Assembly (NCBI RefSeq): GCF_901472495.1
Contig: NZ_LR590469.1
Coordinates: 1,178,001 to 1,242,000 of the forward strand
Length of the DNA: 64,000 nt
Origin: Yersinia enterocolitica subsp. enterocolitica
GTDB taxonomy: Bacteria > Pseudomonadota > Gammaproteobacteria > Enterobacterales > Enterobacteriaceae
Direction of reading: 5' to 3'
In this document: positions 7,866 through 16,270 of the stretch, one piece after another
Position numbering within the stretch: position 1 is the stretch's first letter
Layout: every line of letters begins with the position of its first letter
The notes under the pieces: model-generated
The model's input: the letters and a program-made list of their open reading frames with translations, nothing else
The model's database searches: none
What the model was told of the DNA's origin: nothing
Made by a program: the position numbers and the translations under genes

Positions 7866-9203
7866 ATGGCGAATAACTGGTTTCCAACATGGCGTAAACG
7901 CAGTGGTAATCTGGATGGAGCCATTATTGCTCCTGATGAGCGTCTCCCCGTCGGCGCAACATTGATTATGGGGTTACAACATGCGGTGGCCATGTTTGGT
8001 GCTACCGTGCTGATGCCGCTGTTGATGGGGTTTGACGCCAATCTGGCGATTTTGATGTCCGGCATCGGCACCCTACTGTTCTTCCTGATTGTGGGGGGGC
8101 GGGTGCCCAGTTATCTTGGCTCCAGTGCAGCATTTGTCGGTTTGGTCATTGCCGTCACTGGCTATACCGGCAGCGGCCCTAATCCCAATATCGCTTTAGC
8201 CCTGGGCGGCATTATTGCCTGTGGGGCGATTTACACCTTGATTGGTTTTATCGTGATGAGCATCGGCACCCGCTGGATCGAGCGCTTAATGCCGCCGGTG
8301 GTCACTGGCGCGGTGGTGATGGCCATTGGCCTAAATCTGGCACCGATTGCCGTGAATAGTGTTTCCGGCTCATCTTTTAACAGCTGGATGGCGGTAGTCA
8401 CTATTTTATGTATCGGTGTGGTAGCCGTATTTACTAAAGGAATGATTCAGCGCCTGCTGATTCTGGTTGGTCTGATTTTGTCTTATGTCATTTATTGGGT
8501 TGTCACCACTATTTTGGGTTGGGGAACACCAGTTGATTTCGGCCCCATCAGTCAGGCCGCCTGGTTTGGCTGGCCACAGTTTACCACGCCAGTATTTGAT
8601 GCTCATGCCATGTTGCTTATCGCTCCCGTGGCCGTGATTTTAGTGGCAGAAAACCTTGGGCATATAAAAGCCGTGGCAGGAATGACCGGACAAAATCTGG
8701 ATCCGTATATGGGGCGGGCTTTTGTGGGCGATGGGTTGGCAACGATGCTGTCCGGCTCGGTGGGCGGTACCGGTGTCACGACCTATGCCGAGAATATCGG
8801 CGTCATGGCAGTAACTAAAATCTATTCTACTTTGGTTTTTGTCGCCGCGGCACTGGTCGCCATTTTACTGGGTTTTTCACCCAAATTTGGCGCACTGATC
8901 CACACTATTCCGGGGCCGGTATTGGGCGGTGCCTCAATCGTGGTTTTCGGTTTGATTGCAGTAGCTGGCGCGCGTATTTGGGTACAAAACAAAGTGGATC
9001 TAAGTGATAACGGTAACCTGATTATGGTGGCCGTCACACTGGTATTAGGCGCGGGGAACTTCGCGCTAACCTTGGGTAACTTTACCCTCGGGGGCATCGG
9101 CACCGCGACTTTTGGTGCCATTTTGCTCAACGCTTTATTACAACGCCGTAAAATATTGCCGAAACTGGGGAGTGATGGTAAGCCCTTGCCGCAAGATGGT
9201 TAG
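7866..9203 (+). CDS. rutG: Pyrimidine permease RutG (NCS2 family)
   Basis: A 445-residue inner-membrane NCS2/uracil-xanthine permease, the likely importer of uracil and thymine for the pathway. Seen: LIMGLQHAVAMFGATVLMPLLMGFD at the first helix, the QNxGxxxxT-like stretch AENLGHIKAVAGMTG, the SGSVGGTGVTTYAENIG motif and about 14 hydrophobic segments. It is the last gene of the operon, with a terminator 11 bp downstream. Confidence 0.94.
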   Translation: MANNWFPTWRKRSGNLDGAIIAPDERLPVGATLIMGLQHAVAMFGATVLMPLLMGFDANLAILMSGIGTLLFFLIVGGRVPSYLGSSAAFVGLVIAVTGYTGSGPNPNIALALGGIIACGAIYTLIGFIVMSIGTRWIERLMPPVVTGAVVMAIGLNLAPIAVNSVSGSSFNSWMAVVTILCIGVVAVFTKGMIQRLLILVGLILSYVIYWVVTTILGWGTPVDFGPISQAAWFGWPQFTTPVFDAHAMLLIAPVAVILVAENLGHIKAVAGMTGQNLDPYMGRAFVGDGLATMLSGSVGGTGVTTYAENIGVMAVTKIYSTLVFVAAALVAILLGFSPKFGALIHTIPGPVLGGASIVVFGLIAVAGARIWVQNKVDLSDNGNLIMVAVTLVLGAGNFALTLGNFTLGGIGTATFGAILLNALLQRRKILPKLGSDGKPLPQDG

Positions 9204-9213
9204 TTAGCGCCAG

Positions 9214-9255
9214 ACCTTATTCCTCGGCCGATATTCGTGGGGAATAAGGTTTATT
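9214..9255 (+). terminator. rut operon terminator
   Basis: Perfect 10-bp stem ACCTTATTCC (9214-9223) with GGAATAAGGT (9241-9250), followed by TTATT, just after rutG. Confidence 0.75.
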
Positions 9256-9259
9256 ACGA

Positions 9260-9367
9260 TCACGGTGCGGTTATTGCTGCGCGCAGCCGGCTGGGTGTTA
9301 AACCAAAATGCCGCTGAAAACGCGAGGTAAAACGAGACGCATTGTGCCATAACGCTCTTATATTATG
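9260..9367 (-). pseudogene. Remnant of an AraC-family regulator (C-terminal end)
   Basis: Read on the minus strand the segment gives SRFTSRFQRHFGLTPSRLR and ends at TGA 9260-9262. This is the end of the second helix-turn-helix of AraC/XylS proteins (family pattern SxFxRxFKxxFGxTPxxYR). The frame meets a stop near 9367 and has no start, so only about 35 codons survive. The upstream boundary falls in the 10-bp inverted repeat at 9349-9393. No other part of the gene was found in the window. Confidence 0.75.
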
Positions 9368-9393
9368 CCTAACAGCTTAATACAGAGCGTTAT
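9349..9393. repeat. Inverted repeat at the edge of the AraC remnant
   Basis: ATAACGCTCT (9349-9358) and AGAGCGTTAT (9384-9393) are exact inverted copies with a 25-base loop. It lies between the end of nanM and the regulator remnant and could be a terminator without a T-run or the trace of a small insertion. Confidence 0.5.
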
Positions 9394-9406
9394 CATTTCA
9401 GTCTAT

Positions 9407-10585
9407 TTATTCAAGATGCAGCTTGCCACCTTGCCAGGAGAGCTGAGTCACTGCTGAGGTTGCAACACCGTCGCTTGTTTCTCCTCCCAGCAAAATCACT
9501 TTATCTTTATCTTGAATGGATACGCCGTAAGCCAGCGGCTGAGGTAATTTGCCTGCCACCTGCCATTGATTATCCACCAGCGCATAAATGGGCTGTTGCC
9601 ACTGCTTTTTTAGCCCTTGATGGGCATATAACTGCCCCGCATTGAATTGTTGCCATGAACCGGGGAAATTGGCCCCACCGCCTACCAGTACCACATCATG
9701 GCTCACACCCGCAAAAGCCCCTGCCAGCCCTTCTTGCACCGCGCCTTTTTCAGCGCCGATCAAATCTGGTCGCTGTTGCCATTTCAGCTCTGTGCCCTGC
9801 GTTTTGCCCTGCCATACCGCTGCCGTGCGTAATCCGGGTTTAATTTCACCATTTATTAATATCAAATCACCCTTTTTAGCGGTGATAGCTGACCCAGCCG
9901 TACCTAAAAATGGTACTTGCCCGCCACTTTTCCACTGATTTTTAGCTGGGTCATACATCAGCACATCGCGGTTATAGAAATAGTCTGCCGGAGCCTGGTC
10001 AAAATACGCATTAACAACTGCATTTTTCTGGGTTTCATTGCCGCCCGCAGCGGCCAGATCCGTGAAGTAGCCGTCGAAAATAGCTTTATTGACGCCCCCC
10101 AGCAGCAACGCCTGAGTGCCATTCAATGTGGTTGCGGCGGTACCCACCAAGCCGCGCGGCGCTCGCGTTGCCAACCGTTGCCACTGATTAGTTTGTGGAT
10201 CATATTGATACACATCATCCAGCGCACGTACCTGCGTGTCACTGGCGCTATTTTTACCCACGCCACCAAAAACATACAGCTTACCGCTTAATGCTACAGT
10301 GACAGCCTGTTCACGAGGCTGCCCTGGGAAGTCAGCTATTTTCTGCCAACCACTGCTGGCTTTATCCGTATCAAGGCGATACCACGATTGACCGGCGCTA
10401 CCTAAGCCAACATATAAATGGTTATCAACCCGATCGCCCGTCCCATACTTAAAGGCAACAGGTACATCCGGATAGCGTTCGGCATTGGCGTAAGGTAGCG
10501 AGAACGTGATGCAAAGAGTCAGCGCGCTCAATAGGATGACTTTTGTACTCAATTTTTTCTTATATTGGTGGTATATCTGAGTCAT
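9407..10585 (-). CDS. nanM: Periplasmic N-acetylneuraminate epimerase NanM
   Basis: Converts alpha- to beta-N-acetylneuraminate in the periplasm, speeding sialic-acid uptake. The protein (about 392 aa) has an N-terminal signal peptide (KKLSTKVILLSALTLCITF... cleaved near ANA) and a six-bladed Kelch propeller with repeated GG...LY/VFGG motifs (KLYVFGGVGK, QALLLGGVNK, DVVLVGGGANFPGSW, VILLGGETSDG). The frame opens at 10600, but ATG 10585 has a well-placed GAGGAA and is preferred. No other sialic-acid gene is adjacent; the neighbouring AraC remnant suggests the locus has lost parts. Confidence 0.92.
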   Translation of the reverse strand: MTQIYHQYKKKLSTKVILLSALTLCITFSLPYANAERYPDVPVAFKYGTGDRVDNHLYVGLGSAGQSWYRLDTDKASSGWQKIADFPGQPREQAVTVALSGKLYVFGGVGKNSASDTQVRALDDVYQYDPQTNQWQRLATRAPRGLVGTAATTLNGTQALLLGGVNKAIFDGYFTDLAAAGGNETQKNAVVNAYFDQAPADYFYNRDVLMYDPAKNQWKSGGQVPFLGTAGSAITAKKGDLILINGEIKPGLRTAAVWQGKTQGTELKWQQRPDLIGAEKGAVQEGLAGAFAGVSHDVVLVGGGANFPGSWQQFNAGQLYAHQGLKKQWQQPIYALVDNQWQVAGKLPQPLAYGVSIQDKDKVILLGGETSDGVATSAVTQLSWQGGKLHLE

Positions 10586-10918
10586 CAAAATGTTCCTCAT
10601 TAATTAATCGCTATATTGGGTGAATGCTAACAATCATAAAACTCCATTTAATTATTTAAATTGGAGTTTGACTATCACTCAAGATATTAATCGTGCGCTA
10701 CGTTGTCAATGTAGATAACAAGTCATTGTGATAAATACCTCAGGGATGAATAAAGATTTCAGTTAAATTAGCTGGGCTATTCTCTGACAATCAGGCTGAA
10801 TCAAGGCGGCCAGCCAGTGTCGGGAAGATGTCATGTCATTGTCTGGTTACTGTCGTGGCAGTGTTGAGCGCTGGTATTTAGGTTTGTAGATATCTCGTCA
10901 AACCCAGGAGCATTCATT
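10586..10918. other. Divergent region between nanM and the XRE gene
   Basis: Contains an inverted repeat at 10638-10669 (AAACTCCA...TGGAGTTT, extended by TTTAA/TTTAAA), about 50 bp upstream of nanM, which could be an operator or a leader hairpin. Nothing else recognisable; it must hold the two divergent promoters. Confidence 0.5.
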
Positions 10919-11401
10919 ATGAATCTTTATCGTATTCGTGAATTACGCCAGGCACGGGCCTGGTCACAAGAGCAATTAGCCGAGCTTTGCAGCCTTAACG
11001 TCCGCACTATTCAGCGTATAGAGAATGGTGAGCAAGCTAGCCTTGAAACCTTGAGTGCTATTGCCGCGGTGATGGAATTGAAAGTCAGCGAACTCTACTC
11101 TCCCGATACCAGTCAACCACCAGAAACTTCTGGCGAAGCGGTTGACCAGCGCGTAGTGGATGCGCGTGAGGCCGTTGAAAATGAAATGTCTTTTTTGCGC
11201 CAATTACTGCGGGCGGTGATCCTGTGCTCAATATTATTCGTGATTAACTGGTTTACCTCTCCAAGCTATATGTGGGCCTGGTGGGTTGTGCTGGGATTAG
11301 GTATCCCATTAGGTTTAAGAGCGATAAATCTATTCTTGCTCGGCAATTGGATGGCGCGCTGGCAGCAAAAACGCCTACAAAAGAAGTTACGTAATTTGTA
11401 A
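10919..11401 (+). CDS. XRE-type regulator with C-terminal 2TM domain
   Basis: A 160-residue protein. Residues 1-65 are a Cro/C1-type helix-turn-helix (RIRELRQARAWSQEQLAELCSLNVRTIQRIENG); residues 95-145 hold two hydrophobic segments (LLRAVILCSILFVINWF and MWAWWVVLGLGIPLGL) of the 2TM domain type, ending in a basic tail. This suggests a membrane-anchored DNA-binding protein. Target unknown. AGGAG precedes the ATG. It lies divergent from nanM and upstream of wrbA, with no sign that it regulates either. Confidence 0.85.
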   Translation: MNLYRIRELRQARAWSQEQLAELCSLNVRTIQRIENGEQASLETLSAIAAVMELKVSELYSPDTSQPPETSGEAVDQRVVDAREAVENEMSFLRQLLRAVILCSILFVINWFTSPSYMWAWWVVLGLGIPLGLRAINLFLLGNWMARWQQKRLQKKLRNL

Positions 11402-11417
11402 GTAAACTGAGCAAATC

Positions 11418-11458
11418 AAAGTCATCAGATTGGGATGTCTTATTGCGGTGACTTTTTT
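11418..11458 (+). terminator. Possible terminator of the XRE/2TM gene
   Basis: AAAGTCA (11418-11424) pairs with TGACTTT (11449-11455), followed by more T. The loop is long, so the call is weak. Confidence 0.4.
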
Positions 11459-11570
11459 GTAGCTAACATTGCAGCTTGAGCGTATTGGCGTATGGTTAAT
11501 AAGTGTCATAAGCAGCGACTATGATGACATCATCAGCGTTATTCAATAAATATGATTGGAGAGAAGCGAG

Positions 11571-12170
11571 ATGGCGAAAATTCTAGTGCTTTATTATTCC
11601 ATGTATGGACATATCGAGACACTTGCCAGCGCAATTGCCGAAGGTGCCCAAAAGGTTGACGGTGTTGAAGTGACCATTAAGCGCGTGCCGGAAACCATGC
11701 CCGCAGATGCTTTTGCCAAAGCCGGTGGTAAAACTGATCAGAAAGCACCAGTAGCAACACCACAAGAGTTGGCCGATTACGATGGCATCATTTTCGGTAC
11801 GCCAACCCGCTTTGGTAATATGGCCGGGCAGATGCGTACATTCCTTGACCAAACTGGCGGGCTGTGGGCATCGGGCGCACTGTACGGCAAAGTCGCCAGT
11901 GTATTTGCTTCTACCGGTACGGGCGGCGGGCAAGAACACACCATCACCTCAACCTGGACCACATTAGCCCACCACGGTTTTATTATTGTGCCGATCGGCT
12001 ATGGCGCTACAGAATTGTTTGATGTTTCGCAGACCCGCGGTGGCACGCCTTATGGCGCTACCACTATTGCTGGTGGTGATGGTTCCCGCCAGCCAAGCGC
12101 TGAGGAGCTCGCCATCGCCCGTTTCCAGGGCGAACATGTGGCGAAGATTACCGCGAAATTAGCCCGTTAA
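11571..12170 (+). CDS. wrbA: NAD(P)H:quinone oxidoreductase WrbA
   Basis: A 199-residue flavodoxin-like FMN protein that reduces quinones by two electrons and protects against oxidative stress. Seen: the FMN phosphate loop YYSMYGHIETLA, FGTPTRFGNMAGQMRTFLDQTGGLW, and STGTGGGQEHTI, all WrbA signatures. Length equals E. coli WrbA (198 aa). The frame opens 15 bases earlier, but ATG 11571 carries the conserved MAKILVLYYS start with GGAGAG upstream. A palindrome ATGATGACATCAT lies 38 bp upstream (11521-11533) and may be an operator. Confidence 0.95.
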   Translation: MAKILVLYYSMYGHIETLASAIAEGAQKVDGVEVTIKRVPETMPADAFAKAGGKTDQKAPVATPQELADYDGIIFGTPTRFGNMAGQMRTFLDQTGGLWASGALYGKVASVFASTGTGGGQEHTITSTWTTLAHHGFIIVPIGYGATELFDVSQTRGGTPYGATTIAGGDGSRQPSAEELAIARFQGEHVAKITAKLAR

Positions 12171-12183
12171 CCCGTAATAAAAA

Positions 12184-12205
12184 AGCACCGCGCAACAGCG
12201 GTGCT
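12184..12205. terminator. Bidirectional terminator of wrbA and efeB
   Basis: Perfect 8-bp stem AGCACCGC/GCGGTGCT with loop GCAACA between convergent genes. The A6 run before it gives six T on the minus strand, so it is strongest for efeB. Confidence 0.85.
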
Positions 12206-12228
12206 CAATTGCTATTTTTGTTTCAATA

Positions 12229-13527
12229 TCAAGCTTCCAGTAGCCCTTGCGCCAGATAGTGAGTGGTATCCGCTACCCCCGGTAAGACGAAGAAATAGCC
12301 CCCGCCAATCGGTTTCACATACTCTTCCAGCGCTTCCCCATTCAGCCGTTTTTGTACGGTCAGAAAAGCTTTTTCCAAATCAGATTGGTAGCAGACAAAT
12401 AATAGCCCCATATCCAGTTGTCCCGAATTTGATACCCCCAGCGAGTAGCTGTAGCCACGGCGCAGCATCAAGTTATCCTGGGTTTCAGCGGTGCGTGGAT
12501 TTGCCAGCCGAATATGTGCATCCATCTTAATCACTTTGCCATCTGGGTCTGTGGTGTAATCCGGTTCATCATGTTCATGTACCATGCCCAAAGGCGCGCC
12601 ACTGTGCTTATCGCGACCAAAAATAGTTTGCTGCTCTTGCAAGGGAGTCCGATCCCAGAATTCCACTTTGAAACGGATAATCCGCGCCGCCTGATAACTA
12701 CCACCGACCGCCCAGGCAGGTTCTCCGGCGTTTTCCTGGACCCAAACCACTTGGTTGATCAGCGGTTTATCACTGGTTTTCGGATTCGCGGTTCCGTCTT
12801 TAAAACCCAACAAGTTGATTGGCGTTTCTTTACCTTTGCTGCGAGCAGCATGGGCAGAAATAAACCCTTCACGTTTCCAGCGCACACTGAGAAGATCCGG
12901 CGAGTGTTTGATTATATCGCGCAGAGCATGAATCACGGTTTCATTGGTATTCGCGCAAATTTGCAGCAACACATCACCGTGGCACAAGCCAGCATCCAGT
13001 GAATCATTGGGGAAACGAGTCATTCTTTGCAGCCGTAGGGGTTTTTCTCCTTGCAAGCCAAAACGCTCGTCAAACAGTGAGTCACCGACGGAAACCGTGA
13101 TCGTCAGATTATCGGGGTAAATTTCTGGCCCCATAATGCCCGAATCCAGTGGCGGCAATTTCGCGTTAACCGACGGCGCATGCCCGCCTGTGGTCAGAAA
13201 AGCAATTCGTGCCGTTAATAACGTAAATAACCGGATTAATGCTGCTTTATCGGTTGCCAGCACATCAAATGCCACCAGCATCATTGCAGCTTGCTGTGGG
13301 GTTAATACACCGGCTTGATGTTGTCCGTAGAAGGGCTGCTTCTGCCAACGTTCATCTTGCACGGATTCGGGTGTGGGGCAATCGGCCGCGCGGGCTATTT
13401 TTGCCCCGCCGAGCGCCAATGCCCCACTCATCATGCCCATACCAAGGAGCAAACGCCGACGCGACGGCAATTCCGCCCCGTTATCTTGCTGATACGGCCC
13501 GTGTTGCGGGCCGGTTTTCTTACTCAT
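12229..13527 (-). CDS. efeB: Tat-exported haem peroxidase/deferrochelatase EfeB
   Basis: A 432-residue DyP-type haem peroxidase, exported folded by Tat and working with EfeO and EfeU in periplasmic iron supply. The twin-arginine signal is at about residues 20-48 (LPSRRRLLLGMGMMSGALAL, cleaved near ARA). The DyP motif GFKDGTANP (GxxDG) with the distal Asp, and the MDAHIRLANPR segment bearing the haem His, are present. It is third in efeUOB, 8 bp after efeO, and ends at a strong terminator. Confidence 0.95.
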   Translation of the reverse strand: MSKKTGPQHGPYQQDNGAELPSRRRLLLGMGMMSGALALGGAKIARAADCPTPESVQDERWQKQPFYGQHQAGVLTPQQAAMMLVAFDVLATDKAALIRLFTLLTARIAFLTTGGHAPSVNAKLPPLDSGIMGPEIYPDNLTITVSVGDSLFDERFGLQGEKPLRLQRMTRFPNDSLDAGLCHGDVLLQICANTNETVIHALRDIIKHSPDLLSVRWKREGFISAHAARSKGKETPINLLGFKDGTANPKTSDKPLINQVVWVQENAGEPAWAVGGSYQAARIIRFKVEFWDRTPLQEQQTIFGRDKHSGAPLGMVHEHDEPDYTTDPDGKVIKMDAHIRLANPRTAETQDNLMLRRGYSYSLGVSNSGQLDMGLLFVCYQSDLEKAFLTVQKRLNGEALEEYVKPIGGGYFFVLPGVADTTHYLAQGLLEA

Positions 13528-13535
13528 TTTAATCC

Positions 13536-14666
13536 TCAGTCCAGACCCAATACGCCACGCAGTTGAGCAAGGTCTTCCGCCAGTGCCGTAATTGGCCCTT
13601 TCATCGCATTGCGATCAGCATCAGTTAACTTCTCATAAGATTCGTAGCCATCTTTGGTGCGGTATTTTGCTAATACGCTATCAACCGTTTTGAAGTTGGC
13701 ATCAATTTTATCCAACAACGGCTTGTCCGCTTTTTCCAATAACGGCCGCAGCAGATTAACAATCTTCTGTGCGCCATCAACGTTCGCCTGGAAGTCCCAT
13801 AAGTCAGTGCGGCTGTAGCGATCTTCTTCACCGCTAATTTTACTGGCTGCCACTTCTTCAATGAGAGCTGCCGCCCCGCCCACCACTTTGTTTGGCGCGA
13901 ATGTCAGACCCGCTATCCGTTTTTGCAGTTCCAACGTGTCTTGATACAGTTGGTTGGCGAATTGATCCGCTCCTTTGGTGGTATTGTCACCAAATAGGAT
14001 TTTCTCTAAGCGGTGGAAACCGGTAAATTTCGGATCTGCCGCTTTCTGTTCAAAATCGTCTTCACGGGCATCAATACTGCCATCTAAATCAGAGAATAAC
14101 TCAGCAATTGGCTCGATACGTTCATAATGCTGACGGGTCGGTGCATAGAGTTTGCGCGCTAATGCCAAATCGCCTTTTTTCACTGCATCGGTGAAGGTTT
14201 TGGTTTGGGTCACTAACTGGGCAACTTCTTGTGTTACATAGACTTTATACTCGGCGATTGGCCCAACCAATGCCATTGCATCCGGTTTGGTCGCCGTGTC
14301 AGTACTGGCCGCAGCAGTCACTGTCAGCTTGCCTTTCGGGTTGCTCAGTAAACCGCAGGTCATATCGTATTCACCCGGTTCCAGATTGGCTGTCATTTTC
14401 TGAGTAAAACCTGGCGCGATGTTCTCACGTTCTTCAACCACCATGACCCCTTTCAGGATCTCCCACTCCAGCCCTTTTTGGCTGGCATTGTGCACAATAA
14501 ACTGTGTTTTACCGGCAGGAATAGACAGCGCCATTGGCTCACACTGCTTATCATTAACTGTAATTTTAACCTGAGGAATATCAGCAGCCTGTGCGCTAAT
14601 AGCGAAAACTGGCAGTGCCAATAAAGCGGCATGTAGAGCTGTGCGACGGAAGAACCGGTTAGACAT
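13536..14666 (-). CDS. efeO: Periplasmic iron-uptake protein EfeO
   Basis: A 376-residue periplasmic protein with a signal peptide (FFRRTALHAALLALPVFAISAQA), an N-terminal cupredoxin-like domain (about 30-125; CEPMALSIPAGKTQF and PGEYDMTCGLLSNPKG) and a C-terminal M75 peptidase-like helical domain. The M75 HxxE motif is present (GFHRLEKILFG). It is thought to bind and pass iron to EfeU. It lies 16 bp after efeU. Confidence 0.95.
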   Translation of the reverse strand: MSNRFFRRTALHAALLALPVFAISAQAADIPQVKITVNDKQCEPMALSIPAGKTQFIVHNASQKGLEWEILKGVMVVEERENIAPGFTQKMTANLEPGEYDMTCGLLSNPKGKLTVTAAASTDTATKPDAMALVGPIAEYKVYVTQEVAQLVTQTKTFTDAVKKGDLALARKLYAPTRQHYERIEPIAELFSDLDGSIDAREDDFEQKAADPKFTGFHRLEKILFGDNTTKGADQFANQLYQDTLELQKRIAGLTFAPNKVVGGAAALIEEVAASKISGEEDRYSRTDLWDFQANVDGAQKIVNLLRPLLEKADKPLLDKIDANFKTVDSVLAKYRTKDGYESYEKLTDADRNAMKGPITALAEDLAQLRGVLGLD

Positions 14667-14682
14667 GTGATAAATCCCTAAA

Positions 14683-15543
14683 TTATTGGTTAGTTTTCCG
14701 CGCAGCCGGTACGGTTGAAGCCGCCGTGGCGCGTGGTGGAAGGAAAAAGAAAATCAATGCCGGAATCAGATAGATAAAGTAGACCGCGACCTCACTAACG
14801 GTAGGGGCTTCCTGATAACCGAACATGCCCTCGAGGAAGGTACCCAATAATGAGTGTGTTGAGAGCACATCGGTCAGGTCAAATGCGATATCCTGGAAGT
14901 GGTTCCACAATCCAGCTTCATGGAAGGCTCTGATTGCTCCGGCAGCAAGACCGGCGGCCACAAACAAAATAAACAAGCTGGTCCATTTGAAGAATTTAGC
15001 CAGATGTAACTTAACGCCCCCCCAGTAGATAGCCATACCAACCAAAATAGCGCAGCTCAAACCCAATATTGCGCCGACGGGTGCGCCAATACCGACATCC
15101 TGCTGAAAAGCAGCCAATAAAAAGAAAACTGACTCCAGACCTTCGCGCGCCACAGCAAAAAATACCATTGCGACTAATGCCCATCCCTGACCACGGCCTT
15201 TTTTACCCTCAACGTTTAGGGCGTTATCAATGGCACCTTCTAAATGAACTTTGACTGACTTGGAGACTTTGCGCATCCAAAAAACCATATAGGTTAATAT
15301 GCAAACTGCCACCACCGCGATAATCCCTTCGAACAGCTCTTGCTGCTTTTGCGGGAACTCACCAGTGGTTTCATTAATAAAGATACCGATAGCCAGGCAA
15401 AGTGCGGCGGCAGTGATAACCCCCACCCATACTGCCCCCATCCATTGACCGCGCTGAGTACGTTTAAGATAACTGGCGATCAGGCTGACAATCAGCGCTG
15501 CCTCCAGCCCTTCACGAAACATAATAAGAAATGGGACAAACAT
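14683..15543 (-). CDS. efeU: Ferrous-iron permease EfeU
   Basis: A 286-residue inner-membrane iron permease of the OFeT/Ftr1 type. Both iron-binding REGLE motifs are present (FREGLEAALIV in the first helix, AREGLESVFFL in the fourth) in a seven-helix protein. The gene is intact, unlike E. coli K-12 where it is frameshifted (known from the literature). A GTG at 15552 is in frame, but ATG 15543 has GGGGTG seven bases upstream and fits the family start MFVPFLIMFREGLEA. First gene of efeUOB, with a Fur box about 75 bp upstream. Confidence 0.95.
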   Translation of the reverse strand: MFVPFLIMFREGLEAALIVSLIASYLKRTQRGQWMGAVWVGVITAAALCLAIGIFINETTGEFPQKQQELFEGIIAVVAVCILTYMVFWMRKVSKSVKVHLEGAIDNALNVEGKKGRGQGWALVAMVFFAVAREGLESVFFLLAAFQQDVGIGAPVGAILGLSCAILVGMAIYWGGVKLHLAKFFKWTSLFILFVAAGLAAGAIRAFHEAGLWNHFQDIAFDLTDVLSTHSLLGTFLEGMFGYQEAPTVSEVAVYFIYLIPALIFFFLPPRATAASTVPAARKTNQ

Positions 15544-15617
15544 GCTAAACACCCCTGCGGTGGGCAGTAGAATATGCGAATAAGAATATTGTCAATTTAC
15601 GTAAGGAAAAGTAAAAC

Positions 15618-15636
15618 GATAGTGATTATCATTCTG
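15618..15636 (-). promoter_or_regulatory. Fur box upstream of efeU
   Basis: GATAGTGATTATCATTCTG matches most of the 19-bp Fur consensus (GATAATGATAATCATTATC), including the central TGAT.ATCATT. Position fits iron repression of efeUOB. Confidence 0.7.
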
Positions 15637-16270
15637 GCAAAAAGAAATTCAAGAGGCTGAATAGGAATATTGTTAAGCAAACTGTGGCAAGTTGTTTCCG
15701 TTGAGTTAAATAGTAAATAAATTCATCAGGATACGAATTAATACGTTTATTAAGAACTGGCCGTTTTTTTGATAAAAAAACCTATTTTCTGGACTGCCCA
15801 TGAAGTTGTGCGGTTGCAACCGGTTATTGACCAAATCATCCGGTGTTGAGTCCATCATTTTATGATGCCAGTTCACCAGCAACCGATCGCTCATGTGGTG
15901 ATCCTGCTAACGCGCCATAATGCCGATTTTTTGGCGTATTGGGTGGCACAGGACAAAAAACTATAGTCGCCACTACACGAGCGGTATTGTCTGATATTTT
16001 CCGAAAGGCGATAGCACTCCATCATTTCGTTTCAAATAGTCATCAATTAATTTGGAATTACTCGTAAAGATTTCGCAATCTGAATCTCGTTAAAACAATC
16101 AATGTAGCAACGATACCCAAACATCGAATTTTTATTTATTTGTCTTTATCAGAGATAAGAAAAAATATTTACTCCGCGAGAAGACTAAATACAGAGCTTT
16201 CTTGTAGAAAATATGCTCAGTAATAGATATACAGTCACACAGTTTTAGTCAACGCCATAAGGAAATGGAT
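15637..16270. other. AT-rich intergenic region before the toxin-like gene
   Basis: About 630 bp without a gene I can support. A minus-strand frame of 62 codons (15706-15894) matches no family I recognise. The region is AT-rich towards the toxin-like gene, consistent with acquired DNA; no clear promoter was picked. Confidence 0.4.

Noticed and set aside
15706..15894. Minus-strand frame of 62 codons upstream of the toxin-like gene
   Set aside because: Only a moderate AGGA upstream and no recognised motif; could be a remnant but cannot be supported as a gene.
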